A DNA stretch of 64,000 nt from Nonomuraea indica (GCF_002850745.1 NZ_PJOK01000049.1:124001-188000); one strand, 5' to 3'. Positions 13,251 to 22,700 are shown, numbered from the stretch's first letter. A program made the numbers and translations. The notes: a model not told the origin generated them from the letters alone.

Positions 13251-15941
13251 CTACGCCGGGATCTCGCGGCGCAGCGCGCCGGCGTGCTGCAGGTAGTCGA
13301 GCGCCAGACCGGTACGGCCGGCCGTGCGGTGCAGCTCGCCCAGCATCTGGGTGGTGGACGCCTCGCCGCTGCGGTCGCCCAGCTCGCGGAAGACGACCAG
13401 TGACCGTTCCAGGCGCACCGAGGCCCCGGCCAGCTCGCCGCGCGCCACCTGCAGCCCGGCCAGGCTCTGCAGGGCGTAGGCGCCGCAGTGCCGGTCGCCG
13501 AGCGACTCGAAGATGTCCAGCGCGTGCCGGTGGAACCCCATGGCCTGGTGGAGCTGGCCCATCTGCAGGCAGACGCAGCCCTCGCGGTGCGCGTCGCCGA
13601 GCTCCTGGGCCAGCCGCATCGCCTGCCGGAGCGAGGCGTCGGCCTGGGCGTAGTCGCCGGCCTTGAGGCAGACGCGCCCGATGGCCTGCCGGGCGAACGC
13701 CTCGCCCTGGGTGTCGCCCGCGGTGAGGAACATGGCGAGGGCGCGCTTGAAATGGCCGAGCGACTGCTGGTGCCTGCCCCGGAACTGGCTGACCGCGCCG
13801 AGCCCGCAGATGGAGGTGGCCTCGGCGCGCGGGTCGCCGAGGTCGTGGAAGAGCCGGCGAGCCCGGGTGAAGCCCTCCACCGCGTCGTCGTACCGGTCCT
13901 GGTAGAGCGCCACCTGGGCGAGGCCGCGCAGCATGGCGGCCTCGCCGTACGTGTCGCCGGCGGCGCGGGCGGCGTCCAGCGCGACGGTGTGGGTGCGCTT
14001 CCAGGTGTCGAGCAGGCAGTGCAGGTCGAGGTACGGGACCATGGCGGCGGCCAGGCCCCAGGCCGACTCGGCCAGGCCGGCCCCCGCGGCGACGCCGACG
14101 GCGCCGACCAGCGAGTCGTGTTCGGCCTCGAACCAGCCGAGCGGGTCCGAGGTCAGGCGGTCCAGCGTCTGCTCGGGCAACCGCCAGCGCGGCGTGCGGG
14201 GGGCGGTGAGGCTGAAGACGGTGGTGGGCAGTCTGCCCATGGCGTGCTCGGTGGTCGCGGTCCAGGCGGCCAGCACCCGGGCGAGCCCGGCGCGGTCGGG
14301 GCCGCGTGCGAGGGCGTGCCGGCGGATCAGGTCGGGCACCCGGTAGCGCGGCTGTCCGACGGGGTCGGTGCCGACCAGCTCCAGCAGGTTGACGTCCACC
14401 AGGAGGTCGGTCACGTCGTCGGCACGGTGGCGGTCGAGCGCTGCGTCCACCACCCAGCCGGGCTGGGCGAGCGTCCCGAACTGGCCGAACGTGCCGAGCG
14501 TGCGGGCGGCCTCGTCGGTCAGGTGCCGGTAGCTGCGGTCGAGGCTGTCGCGAACCTCGGTGAGCTCGCTGAGCCGGTCGTCCTCCAGCCGCTGCCTCAG
14601 CACGGCGAGGGACCACCCGGGCCGCCCGGCCAGCCGCGCGCCGGCGCTGCGGACGGCCAGCGGCAGCCGTCCGCACGCCTCGACGATGGCCTCGGCGTCC
14701 TCCCGCTCGCGGGCCACCCGGTCGGCGCCGGCGATCCTGGCGAACAGCAGCATCGCGTCGTCCCCGGTCAGCTCGCCGAGGTGGACGTGCACGGCGCCCG
14801 GAAGCTGGGTGATGCGGCGACGGCTGGTGACGATGGCGGCGCTGTCGTTGCCGGGTAACAGCGGGCGCACCTGCGCCGCGTCCAGCGCGTCGTCCAGCAG
14901 GACGAGCATGGGCCGCTCGGCCAGCAGCGACCGGTACAACGCCGAGCGTTCGCGCAGCGTGGGCGGCGGCGTCTCGGCGCCGAGCGCCCGGAGCGCCTCC
15001 GCGAGGACGTCGCCCGGCTCCCGCCCGTCGAGGTCGAGGTAGAGCTGCCCGGCGGGGAAGCGGTCACGCAGGGCGTGCCCGGCGTGTACGGCCAGCGCCG
15101 ACTTGCCGGCTCCCGGCGGACCGGAGATGACCGCGATCTGGAACGGCTCGGCCAGCACGGCGAGGTCGTCGTCCCGGCCGGTGAAGTCGGGCAGGTCGGG
15201 CGGCAGCTGCCGGGGGGCGGCGGGCGGCGGCGCCTCGTCGGCGAGGATGGCCTCGTACGTGGCGCGCAGCTCCGCCCCGGGCTCCACGCCCAGCTCGTCG
15301 ACGAGCTGTTCCCTGATCGTGGCGTAGGCCCGCAGCGCCTCCGCCTTCCGCCCGCCACGGTGCAGGGCGCACATGAGCCGGCCCCACAGGTCCTCGCGGT
15401 AGGGGTGCTCGGTCAGCAGGCCGCGCAGGTCGGTGACGGCGCCCGCGTGGTCGCCGCGGTCCATCCGCTGGTTGATCACCTCCTCGGCGGCCCGGAGGCG
15501 TACCTCGTGGAGGGGTTCGAGGCGGCGGTCCCAGAGGGGGCTGCCGGGCAGGTCGGCCAGCGGGGAGCCCCGCCACAGGGCCAGCGCCTCGGCGAAGTGG
15601 GCCCGTCCGACCAGTTCCTCGAAGACGTGCAGGTCGAGCGCGCCCTCGGGGACGTCGATCGCGTAGCCGGAGCCGTCGCCCCGCAGCAGACCGCCGGCGG
15701 GCTCGCCGGCGCCGCCGAGGTCGGACCTGAGCGAGCTGACGTAGGTGCGCACGTTGGCCTGGGCCGAGCGGGGCGGGCGCTCCGGCCAGAGCACCTCGAC
15801 GAGTTGGTCGGCGCCGACCACCCGGCCCGCGTCCAGCAGCAACGTGGCCAGCAACAGGCGGGGTTTCCTGCCGGAGATCCGGACGGGCTGGCCCGATAAC
15901 CGGACTTCCAGCGGCCCGAGCACATGAAAAGTGACCGTCAT
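13251..15941 (-). CDS. AfsR/SARP-type transcriptional regulator with NB-ARC and TPR domains
   Basis: 896 residues. Residues 1-95 are an OmpR-like winged helix (VLGPLEVRLSGQPVRISGRK, PRLLLATLLLDAGRVV), about 100-245 the bacterial transcriptional activation domain ending GVEPGAELRATYEAIL, then an NB-ARC ATPase with Walker A GPPGAGKSAL, LVLLDDALD (Walker B) and GRLPLAVRSAGARL, and C-terminal TPR-like helices. Such proteins activate secondary metabolism or morphological genes. Start 15941 is chosen because AAAGGAG lies 11 nt upstream and the DNA-binding domain starts at once; an ATG further upstream at 16010 would cross this ribosome site. Divergent from the cell-wall hydrolase operon, which is therefore a candidate target. 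Confidence 0.93.
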   Translation of the reverse strand: MTVTFHVLGPLEVRLSGQPVRISGRKPRLLLATLLLDAGRVVGADQLVEVLWPERPPRSAQANVRTYVSSLRSDLGGAGEPAGGLLRGDGSGYAIDVPEGALDLHVFEELVGRAHFAEALALWRGSPLADLPGSPLWDRRLEPLHEVRLRAAEEVINQRMDRGDHAGAVTDLRGLLTEHPYREDLWGRLMCALHRGGRKAEALRAYATIREQLVDELGVEPGAELRATYEAILADEAPPPAAPRQLPPDLPDFTGRDDDLAVLAEPFQIAVISGPPGAGKSALAVHAGHALRDRFPAGQLYLDLDGREPGDVLAEALRALGAETPPPTLRERSALYRSLLAERPMLVLLDDALDAAQVRPLLPGNDSAAIVTSRRRITQLPGAVHVHLGELTGDDAMLLFARIAGADRVAREREDAEAIVEACGRLPLAVRSAGARLAGRPGWSLAVLRQRLEDDRLSELTEVRDSLDRSYRHLTDEAARTLGTFGQFGTLAQPGWVVDAALDRHRADDVTDLLVDVNLLELVGTDPVGQPRYRVPDLIRRHALARGPDRAGLARVLAAWTATTEHAMGRLPTTVFSLTAPRTPRWRLPEQTLDRLTSDPLGWFEAEHDSLVGAVGVAAGAGLAESAWGLAAAMVPYLDLHCLLDTWKRTHTVALDAARAAGDTYGEAAMLRGLAQVALYQDRYDDAVEGFTRARRLFHDLGDPRAEATSICGLGAVSQFRGRHQQSLGHFKRALAMFLTAGDTQGEAFARQAIGRVCLKAGDYAQADASLRQAMRLAQELGDAHREGCVCLQMGQLHQAMGFHRHALDIFESLGDRHCGAYALQSLAGLQVARGELAGASVRLERSLVVFRELGDRSGEASTTQMLGELHRTAGRTGLALDYLQHAGALRREIPA

Positions 15942-16054
15942 GACCGCATCTGCTCCTTTTGGAGGCGTGACAGCTCTTTGTATCGGGTCTGGACGTTTCT
16001 TGTGCGCCATATGCAGACCCTTGTCTCAGAGATCCCACGGGAAAGGATCACCAC

Positions 16055-17062
16055 ATGAAGCTCAACGGAGCACTTGTCGCCGGTTGCACACTGTTATTCG
16101 GCCTGGCCACGGCCACGGTCACGGCGACGGCGGCGGCAGCGAACCTCGCGCCGGCCCCCCCCTCCAGCCCCACCGCGAGCCCGGCCCCCACGGCCACCGC
16201 GACGGCGACCCCGACCCCCACGGGCACGGAGTCCCCCGCCCAACTGCTGGCCGCGCCGAACTTCCAGCTTCCGTTCCCCTGTGGCCAGACCTGGAACGGC
16301 AACAACAGCGCCAGCAGCGCGCACAAGGCGTACGAGATCGACTTCAACCGGGGCAGCACGGCCGGCGCCGACCTCGGCGACGCGGTCGTCGCCGCCGCCG
16401 CGGGCACCGTCGGCATCTCCGCCCACCAGGGCAGCGCCAACGGCTTCGGCAACCTCGTGACGATCAACCACGGTGGCGGCTACATCACCTACTACGCCCA
16501 CCTGAACGCCCGCACGGTCTCCGCCGGCCAGACGGTCGCGCAGGGCCAGAAGATCGGCACGGTCGGCAAGACGAGCAGGCCGGGCAACAACATCTCCCCG
16601 CACCTGCACTTCGAGGTGCGCAAGGGCACCGGCTACCCCTCCAACATCCAGCGCGCGGTCTTCGACGGCAAGGCGTTCGCCTACCCCATCGCGAACGTGA
16701 CCTCGAAGAACAAGTGCTCCGGCGGCGCCCCCGCCAACCCGCACACCCCCGAGAAGGTCTGCGGCTCCGGCTACCAGGTGGTCGACTCGCAGGCGCTCGG
16801 CACCGAAGGCCGCGTCTACCTGCTCTACAACGGCGCCACCGGCTACAACTGCGTGACCACCCTGAAGACCACGTCCCTCGGCGCGCAGACCGCGACCGCC
16901 GCCTTCCTGGAGGCGCAGGGCAGCGCCCGTAAGACGGACTCCGGCAACTTCACCTACTATGCCGGGCCCGTCACCGCCAAGGCCCCCGGCAAGTGCGTGA
17001 AGTGGGGCGGCAAGGCCGGCTCCGCCACCTACACCAGCCCCTTCGAGCATTGCGGATCATGA
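16055..17062 (+). CDS. secreted M23 family metallopeptidase with SapA-like C-terminal domain
   Basis: 335 residues. Signal peptide (MKLNGALVAGCTLLFGLATA), a Pro/Thr/Ala linker, then a LytM/M23 domain (about 75-210) with the zinc residues: HKAYEIDF (His and Asp) and HLHFE. It should cleave peptidoglycan cross-bridges outside the cell. From about residue 228 a Cys-containing domain follows (NPHTPEKVCGSGYQVVDSQA ... CVKWGGKAG ... SPFEHCGS) that resembles spore-associated protein A of Streptomyces. The same domain ends the next gene. GGAAAGG lies upstream of the ATG at 16055. Stop overlaps the next start (ATGA). Confidence 0.93.
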   Translation: MKLNGALVAGCTLLFGLATATVTATAAAANLAPAPPSSPTASPAPTATATATPTPTGTESPAQLLAAPNFQLPFPCGQTWNGNNSASSAHKAYEIDFNRGSTAGADLGDAVVAAAAGTVGISAHQGSANGFGNLVTINHGGGYITYYAHLNARTVSAGQTVAQGQKIGTVGKTSRPGNNISPHLHFEVRKGTGYPSNIQRAVFDGKAFAYPIANVTSKNKCSGGAPANPHTPEKVCGSGYQVVDSQALGTEGRVYLLYNGATGYNCVTTLKTTSLGAQTATAAFLEAQGSARKTDSGNFTYYAGPVTAKAPGKCVKWGGKAGSATYTSPFEHCGS

Positions 17063-18507
17063 AACTCAGAACCCTCGCACTCGCCGGGCTGATCGCCGTG
17101 TCCGGCCAGCAGGTGGCGTACGCCGCCACCGTCTCCCCCTCCCCCTCCCCCTCCCCCTCCCGCTCCTCGGCGTCCACCGCGGCCCCGCTGGCTGAGGCCT
17201 TCACCAAGGCCGCCGCGAGCTACGAGGTGCCGCACGACCTGCTGGTCGCCCTGGGCTACGCCGAGACCCACCTCGACGGCCACGGCGGCGAGCCCAGCGC
17301 GAGCGGCGGCTACGGGGTCATGCACCTGGTCAGCAACCCCAGGACGAAGACCCTCGAGGAGGCCGCCAAGCTCACCTCGCGGCCCGTCGCCGAGCTGAAG
17401 TCCGACGACGCGGCCAACGTGCTGGGCGGCGCCGCGGTGCTGCGCGCCCGCGCCGACGCGCTCGGGCTGGACGCGGCCGCGCGCAAGGACCCGGGCAAGT
17501 GGTACGGCGCCGTCGCCGCGTACGGCAACGCCGCCGACGAGAGCACGGCCAAGCTCTACGCCGACGCGGTCTACGAGGCGCTCGCCGCGGGCGTCAGCGC
17601 GGCAGGCGTCCGGACCGCCCCGCGGGCGGTGGAACCGGAGCTCGGCGACTACGCCGACGCCGAGCCCCGCACGCTCGCCGCGGCCACCGACTATCCGGGC
17701 GCGCTCTGGAAGGCGGCGCACAGCACCAACTACGCCGTGTCCAACCGCCCCACCAGCGACAAGATCGACCGGATCGTCATCCACGTGACGCAGGGCTCGT
17801 ACGCCGGCGCGATCTCGTGGTTCCAGACCGGTCCGCGGGCCAACCCGACCTCCGCGCACTACGTGATCCGCTCCTCCGACGGCCAGATCACGCAGATGGT
17901 GCGCGAGAAGAACCGCGCCTTCCACGCGGGCAACTGGAACCGGCGCTCGGTCGGCATCGAGCACGAGGGTTACGTGGACAACGCCTCGTGGTTCACCGAC
18001 CAGATGTACCGCGCCTCGGCCGCGCTCACGCGCAGCATCGCCGACAGGTACGGCATCCCGAAGGACCGCACCCACATCGTGGGCCACCACGGGGTGCCCG
18101 GCGCGGACCACACCGACCCGGGTCCGCACTGGAACTGGACCAAGTACATGGGCTACGTGACGGGTGGGTCGGGCACTCCCACCAACCCGCACACGCCCGA
18201 GAAGGTCTGCGGTTCCGGTTACAAGGTCGTCGACTCGCAGGCACTGGGCACGGCCGGCACGGCGTACCTGCTGTACAACACCTCCACCGGCTACAACTGC
18301 GTGGCCACGCTGAAGAAGACCTCGCTCGGCAAGGCCAGCGCGGCCAGCGCCTTCCTGGAGCCCCAGGGGTCGAGCCGGAAGACCGACTCCGGCAACTTCA
18401 CCTACTACGCGGGCCCCGTCACGGCCAAGGCTCCCGGCAAGTGCGTGAAGTGGGGCGGCTCGGTCGGCTCCGCCACGTACACGAGCCCGTTCGAGCACTG
18501 CGGCTGA
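17059..18507 (+). CDS. secreted N-acetylmuramoyl-L-alanine amidase with SapA-like C-terminal domain
   Basis: 482 residues. Signal peptide ending near QVAYAA, an SP-repeat linker, a helical lysozyme/SLT-like domain (about 45-190: DLLVALGYAETHLDGHGG), an Amidase_2 domain (about 225-370) with IVIHVTQGS, AFHAGNWN and HTDPGPHWNW supplying zinc and catalytic residues, and a SapA-like domain (about 376-482) nearly identical to that of the preceding peptidase. It should cut the glycan-peptide amide bond; the SLT-like part lacks an obvious complete catalytic set and may only bind. Translationally coupled to the M23 gene. Confidence 0.93.
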   Translation: MKLRTLALAGLIAVSGQQVAYAATVSPSPSPSPSRSSASTAAPLAEAFTKAAASYEVPHDLLVALGYAETHLDGHGGEPSASGGYGVMHLVSNPRTKTLEEAAKLTSRPVAELKSDDAANVLGGAAVLRARADALGLDAAARKDPGKWYGAVAAYGNAADESTAKLYADAVYEALAAGVSAAGVRTAPRAVEPELGDYADAEPRTLAAATDYPGALWKAAHSTNYAVSNRPTSDKIDRIVIHVTQGSYAGAISWFQTGPRANPTSAHYVIRSSDGQITQMVREKNRAFHAGNWNRRSVGIEHEGYVDNASWFTDQMYRASAALTRSIADRYGIPKDRTHIVGHHGVPGADHTDPGPHWNWTKYMGYVTGGSGTPTNPHTPEKVCGSGYKVVDSQALGTAGTAYLLYNTSTGYNCVATLKKTSLGKASAASAFLEPQGSSRKTDSGNFTYYAGPVTAKAPGKCVKWGGSVGSATYTSPFEHCG

Positions 18508-18522
18508 TCATCTGACCGCCCG

Positions 18523-18572
18523 AGACGGCCCTGGCGAGCGCCGCCGACATCCGCGGCGCGCCAGGGCCGTCT
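18523..18572 (+). terminator. hairpin after the hydrolase operon
   Basis: A 14-bp perfect stem, AGACGGCCCTGGCG (18523-18536) pairing with 18559-18572. No T tract follows. It lies 16 bp after the amidase stop. Confidence 0.6.
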
Positions 18573-18610
18573 GACGCGCTCGCGCGAAGACGGCGACGCG
18601 CGGCCCGGCG

Positions 18611-18715
18611 CAGCGCTCGCGCAGGCCCGCACAGCGCTCACGGACTCCCGCACAGCGCTCACGGACTCCCGCACAGCGCTCGCGGAGTCCCGCACAGCGC
18701 TCGCGGAGTCCGGCA
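18611..18715. repeat. five tandem copies of a 21-bp unit directly upstream of the DUF2293 gene
   Basis: Units begin CAGCGCTC and follow CAGCGCTCRCGGASTCCCGCA, at 18611, 18632, 18653, 18674 and 18695. The first is more diverged. The array ends 11 bp before the GTG at 18727, so it occupies the promoter and leader position of that gene. Confidence 0.92.
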
Positions 18716-18726
18716 CACTGGAGCGG

Positions 18727-19773
18727 GTGAGCAAGCCGAACCTGGCGCGCAGGGTCGCGGACGCGGCCGAGATCGCGCTGGCCAACCGCAAGTACGTGAC
18801 GTTCATCGACGTGGTGACCGGGCTGCGGTGGCTGCACTCGCGCCACGTCGACACCTGGCGGCAGGGCCGGGCCGCCACCCTGGCCGAGCTGGCGGCGGTC
18901 GACGACGACCGCCTGCTGCAGGCGGCCGCGCTGCTGCGCGACTGGGCCGAGGCCAGGGGGCTGCGGCGGGTGGAGACGCCCTACGTGTCGGGCAGCCGCG
19001 ACCGGCGCGAGCTGCGTTTCACCGCGACGGCGCACCCGCAGGACGGGTTCCGCACGCACTGGCTCTCCCCCGGGCTGAGCGAGGCGCGGGCGCGGCAGCT
19101 CACCGAACGCCAGAGCAAGGCGCCGGACCTGTTCGTGGTGGCGCCGCTGGAGCCGTGGACGTGCGCGTCGTGCGCCGACACCGGACCGTACCTGATCATG
19201 GAGGAGGATCGGCCGCACTGCCTGACCTGCGCCGACATGGACCATCTGGTGTTCCTGCCGTCGGGTGACGCGGCGCTGAGCCGGCGGGCCAAGCAGGAGA
19301 GCGGCCTCGCGGCCGTGGTCGTCCGCTACAACCGGCGGCGCAAGGTCTACCAGCGGCAGGGCCTGCTGGTGGAGGGCCGCGCGCTGGAGGCGGCCGAGGA
19401 GCGCTGCCTCGCCGACGAGGAGGTCCGCCTGCGCCGCCGCGAACGGGACCGGGAGCGCCGGGCGGAGCAGGACGTGGAGTACCAGGAGCGGATGGCGGCC
19501 GAGATCGCCCGCCTCTTCCCCCGCTGCCCGGCCGAACGGGCCGGCGAGATCGCGGCGCACGCCGCCCTGCGCGGCAGCGGCCGGGTCGGCCGGACGGCCG
19601 CGGCCAGGGCGCTCGACGCGAACGCGATCACCCTGGCCGTGGTCGCCTCGATCCGCCACCTGGACACCGACTACGACCGTCTGCTGATGGCCGGCGTCCC
19701 CCGCATGGAGGCCCGCGACCGCATCAGGGAGACGATCGACCGCAAGCTGGCCGAGTTCCGAGGAGAGACATGA
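18727..19773 (+). CDS. DUF2293 domain protein
   Basis: 348 residues. The C-terminal 90 residues (IARLFPRCPAERAGEIAAHA, then DRLLMAGVPRMEARDRIRET) fit DUF2293. Mid-protein there is CASCADTGPYLIMEEDRPHC with CLTC, a probable C4 zinc ribbon, followed by a strongly charged Arg/Glu helix. Function unknown; a nucleic-acid-related role is suggested by the zinc ribbon and basic helix only. GTG start with GGAG close upstream. The next gene overlaps by four bases. Confidence 0.88.
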   Translation: MSKPNLARRVADAAEIALANRKYVTFIDVVTGLRWLHSRHVDTWRQGRAATLAELAAVDDDRLLQAAALLRDWAEARGLRRVETPYVSGSRDRRELRFTATAHPQDGFRTHWLSPGLSEARARQLTERQSKAPDLFVVAPLEPWTCASCADTGPYLIMEEDRPHCLTCADMDHLVFLPSGDAALSRRAKQESGLAAVVVRYNRRRKVYQRQGLLVEGRALEAAEERCLADEEVRLRRRERDRERRAEQDVEYQERMAAEIARLFPRCPAERAGEIAAHAALRGSGRVGRTAAARALDANAITLAVVASIRHLDTDYDRLLMAGVPRMEARDRIRETIDRKLAEFRGET

Positions 19774-20144
19774 CCGACTGGCACCAGGTGCGTGAGGCGC
19801 TGCGGGAGTTCGCGGTGGGACTGCCCGAGGCCCACGAGGACCACCCGTGGGGCGACACCGTCGTCAAGGTCGGCAAGAAGGTGTTCGTCTTCCTCGGCGT
19901 GGACGAGCCGACCGAGAAGTGGGACCCGTCGTTCAGCGTGAAGCTGCTGTCGGAGGCCCACGGCCACGCGCTCACCGTCGAGGGGGCGGCGCCGACCGGC
20001 TACGGACTGGGCCGCGCCGGATGGGTCACCGTGCCGCTGCTGGCCGAGCTGCCGCCGACCGAGGTGCTGCTCGACTGGGTGGAGGAGAGCTACCGCGCGA
20101 TCGCTCCCAAGCGGGCGGTCAGGCTGCTCGACGAACGCGGCTAG
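19770..20144 (+). CDS. MmcQ/YjbR family protein
   Basis: 124 residues with the small alpha/beta YjbR fold: LPEAHEDHPWGDTVVKVGKK near the N-terminus and GRAGWVTVPLL, LLDWVEESYRAIAPKRAVRL at the end. The family is annotated as DNA-binding by structure, with no firm function. Start overlaps the DUF2293 stop (ATGA), so the two form an operon. It ends three bases before the convergent serine hydrolase gene. Confidence 0.9.
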   Translation: MTDWHQVREALREFAVGLPEAHEDHPWGDTVVKVGKKVFVFLGVDEPTEKWDPSFSVKLLSEAHGHALTVEGAAPTGYGLGRAGWVTVPLLAELPPTEVLLDWVEESYRAIAPKRAVRLLDERG

Positions 20145-20147
20145 CGC

Positions 20148-21356
20148 TCACTCGGTGAACGCGGCCAGCGTCACGCCGAGCGTGCGCTGGTTCTGGCCCT
20201 GGGCCTTGGAGTCGGTGGAGTTGACCGCGTAGACGAGGGTGCGGCTCAGGTCCCGGGTGGCGCCGACGCCGGCTGAGAAGCCGTACCTGGCGCCCGTCTT
20301 GCCGTAGCCGACGACGCCGTTCGGCAGGACCATCCGCGACATGCCCGAGGTGTACGTCGCGGGCTTGTCGCTGCCGTACGTCTTGACCGGCGGAACGGTG
20401 AACATGGGCTCCAGCTGGGCCGGAGGCACGACCTTGCCGGAGAACAGCGCCCTGACGAACTTCTCCAGATCGGCGGTGGTCGAGACGAGGTCGCCGGAGG
20501 CCCAGGTCGAGGTGGAGCTCATCTCGGTCATGTCCACCACCTGGGCGTCGCCGTACCGGAAGGCGTCGCGGAAGCCCTCGGGCACCACCTGGTAGCCGCG
20601 GTTGTGCCGGCCGCGGACGCGGACCGAGTCGCCGGCCAGGTAGCTGTCGCGCATGCCGACGGGCCGCAGGATCCTGGTCGTCACCTCGTGCTCGTACGTC
20701 CGGCCGGTGACCTTCTCGATGAGCAGGCCGGCGACGAAGGTGTTGATGTTCACGTAGTGCTGGCGCGTGCCGGGGGCGAACTCGATCGGGTTGCGTACGG
20801 CCAGGGCGACGTACTCGTGCGGTGTCCACGTCCGGAAGCGGGTGTCGTAGACCGACTTCAGGTCGCCGGGCACGTCGGGCGAGGGCAGGCCGCTGGTGTG
20901 GTTGAGCAGCCGGCCGACCGCGATGTCCGGGTAGTCGCCGGGCAGCAGCCCCGGCAGGCGGCTCTGGACGGTGTCGTCGAGCGAGAGCCGGCCCTCGGCG
21001 ACGAGCTGGAGCACGACCGCCGTGGTGAACATCTTGGTGACGCTGCCCGCCCGGAACCTGGCGCCCTCGCGGGCCGGCTTCCGGGTGCGCAGGTCGGTCA
21101 CGCCGGCGACGCCGCGCCAGGAGCCCCGCGAGCCGCCCACGCGCACCTCGGCCGCCGTGGCGTCGGCGGCGGGCAGGTCGGCGATGCTCCGCTCCAGCGC
21201 CGCCGCGTTCACCGGCGGCAGCTCGGCGGTGACGGGACGGGCCATCGTGTGGGTCATGGCGTACGCCGGTGTCGCGGCGAGGGCGGGGCCCGCCGCGGCG
21301 GTGCCGGCGAGGGCGGCCAGTGCGAGGCCGGCGGCCAGGGTGCGAGCACGCTTCAT
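20148..21356 (-). CDS. secreted serine hydrolase (beta-lactamase/D-Ala-D-Ala carboxypeptidase family)
   Basis: 402 residues. Signal peptide MKRARTLAAGLALAALAGTA ending near ALAATP. The class C penicillin-recognising fold carries SVTK (nucleophile Ser and Lys), HYVN (the YxN motif) and YGKTG (the KTG motif). Exported, so it probably trims peptidoglycan stem peptides or hydrolyses an ester or amide. An essential transpeptidase is unlikely because there is no membrane anchor or extra domain. Monocistronic. Confidence 0.93.
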   Translation of the reverse strand: MKRARTLAAGLALAALAGTAAAGPALAATPAYAMTHTMARPVTAELPPVNAAALERSIADLPAADATAAEVRVGGSRGSWRGVAGVTDLRTRKPAREGARFRAGSVTKMFTTAVVLQLVAEGRLSLDDTVQSRLPGLLPGDYPDIAVGRLLNHTSGLPSPDVPGDLKSVYDTRFRTWTPHEYVALAVRNPIEFAPGTRQHYVNINTFVAGLLIEKVTGRTYEHEVTTRILRPVGMRDSYLAGDSVRVRGRHNRGYQVVPEGFRDAFRYGDAQVVDMTEMSSTSTWASGDLVSTTADLEKFVRALFSGKVVPPAQLEPMFTVPPVKTYGSDKPATYTSGMSRMVLPNGVVGYGKTGARYGFSAGVGATRDLSRTLVYAVNSTDSKAQGQNQRTLGVTLAAFTE

Positions 21357-21419
21357 GGTGGATCTCCAGGAAGAGGTGGGTTTCCGGTGATGTCCTCATC
21401 CTGTCGATCACGCTCCTCG

Positions 21420-21447
21420 GGCGGATCGCCGTCGCAGGCGATCCGCC
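21420..21447 (-). terminator. hairpin downstream of kynureninase
   Basis: Perfect 11-bp stem GGCGGATCGCC / GGCGATCCGCC with a 6-nt loop, 32 bp after the kynU stop on the minus strand. Confidence 0.65.
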
Positions 21448-21478
21448 GGCTCACTCTCGCGAGGGATCACTCCCTCGG

Positions 21479-22675
21479 TCAGGTGACCGGCAGCCGGTGG
21501 GCGTACCTCTCGTCGCGCCACAGCTCCTTGTCCAGCACCTCGGTCAGCGTCGCGGCGGCGTCCCAGACGTCCACGTAGCGCGTGTAGAGCGGCGCGAAGC
21601 CGAAGCGGAGGATGTCGGGCGCCCGGAAGTCGCCGTGCACGCCGCGATCGATCAGCGCCCGCATCACCGGGTAGCCGTCGGGGTGACGCAGGCTCACCTG
21701 GCTGCCGCGCCGCTCGGGGTCGGCGGGCGTGGCCGACTCGAGCCGGCCGCCGACCAGGTCGAGGAAGAGCGAGGTCAGCGCCACGCTCTTGGCCCGCACC
21801 TCGGCCATCGGCACGCGTTCCCAGATGTCCAGCGCCGCGTCGAGGGCCGCCGACGACAGCACGTGCGGGCTGCCCACGGTGAACCGCCTGATCCCCTCGG
21901 CCGGCCGGTAGTCCCGCTCGAAGGCGAACGGCTCGGCGTGCCCGTGCCAGCCGGACAGCACGTTCTCGGCGTCGGCCAGGTGGCGCGGGTTGACGTACAG
22001 GAAGGCCGGCGAGCCGGGACCGCCGTTCACGTACTTGTACGTGCATCCGACCGCGAAGTCGGCCCCGGAGACGTCCACCTCCATCGCGCCCACGCTGTGG
22101 CACAGGTCCCAGACGATCAGCGCGCCGGCCGCGTGCGCCCGCGCGGTCACCCCAGGCACGTCCTGCCGCGCGCCGGTGCGGTAGTCGACCTCCGACAGCA
22201 GCACCACCGCCGCGTCGTCGAAGCGCCCCTCGGCCAGGTCGCGGACCTCGTAGCCGCCCAGGAACGCGGCGAGCCCCTGCACGATGTAGTGGTCGGTGGG
22301 GAAGTTCGCCGCGTCGGAGACGATCACGCGGCGCTCCGGGCGCAGCCGCAGGGCCGCCGACACCGCCTGGTGGATCACGATGGAGGTGGTGTTGCCCACC
22401 ACGACCTGTCCCGGGCCGGCGCCGATGAGCGGGGCCAGCCGGTCGCCCAGGGTCAGCGGCTGGGCGAACCAGCCGTCGTGGTTCCAGCCGCCGACGAGCC
22501 GCTGCCCCCACTCCTCCTCGACCGTGCGCCGCACCCGCTCGGCCGTGCGGCGGGGCAGCGCGCCGAGCGAGTTGCCCACGAGGTAGACGACCCCCTCGGG
22601 CAGCGCGAACTCGTCCCTGAACTCCCGCAGCGGATCCGCTGCGTCCAGCGCCAGGCAGTGGTCCCGATCCGGCAT
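21479..22675 (-). CDS. kynU: kynureninase
   Basis: 398 residues; a PLP-dependent aminotransferase-fold enzyme that splits kynurenine or 3-hydroxykynurenine to an anthranilate and alanine. Seen: YLVGNSLGALPRRT near the N-terminus, VVGNTTSIVIHQAV (phosphate site), DLCHSVGAMEVDV (PLP Asp) and CTYKYVNGGPGSPAF, whose Lys binds PLP. The ATG at 22675 has AAAGGAG 7 nt upstream. No tryptophan dioxygenase or formamidase is in the window, so the pathway is incomplete here. Upstream on the same strand is a 2-keto-4-pentenoate hydratase, separated by a 30-bp repeat array. Confidence 0.94.
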   Translation of the reverse strand: MPDRDHCLALDAADPLREFRDEFALPEGVVYLVGNSLGALPRRTAERVRRTVEEEWGQRLVGGWNHDGWFAQPLTLGDRLAPLIGAGPGQVVVGNTTSIVIHQAVSAALRLRPERRVIVSDAANFPTDHYIVQGLAAFLGGYEVRDLAEGRFDDAAVVLLSEVDYRTGARQDVPGVTARAHAAGALIVWDLCHSVGAMEVDVSGADFAVGCTYKYVNGGPGSPAFLYVNPRHLADAENVLSGWHGHAEPFAFERDYRPAEGIRRFTVGSPHVLSSAALDAALDIWERVPMAEVRAKSVALTSLFLDLVGGRLESATPADPERRGSQVSLRHPDGYPVMRALIDRGVHGDFRAPDILRFGFAPLYTRYVDVWDAAATLTEVLDKELWRDERYAHRLPVT

Positions 22676-22700
22676 CCGGCGACTCCTTTCCATCCGTCAG

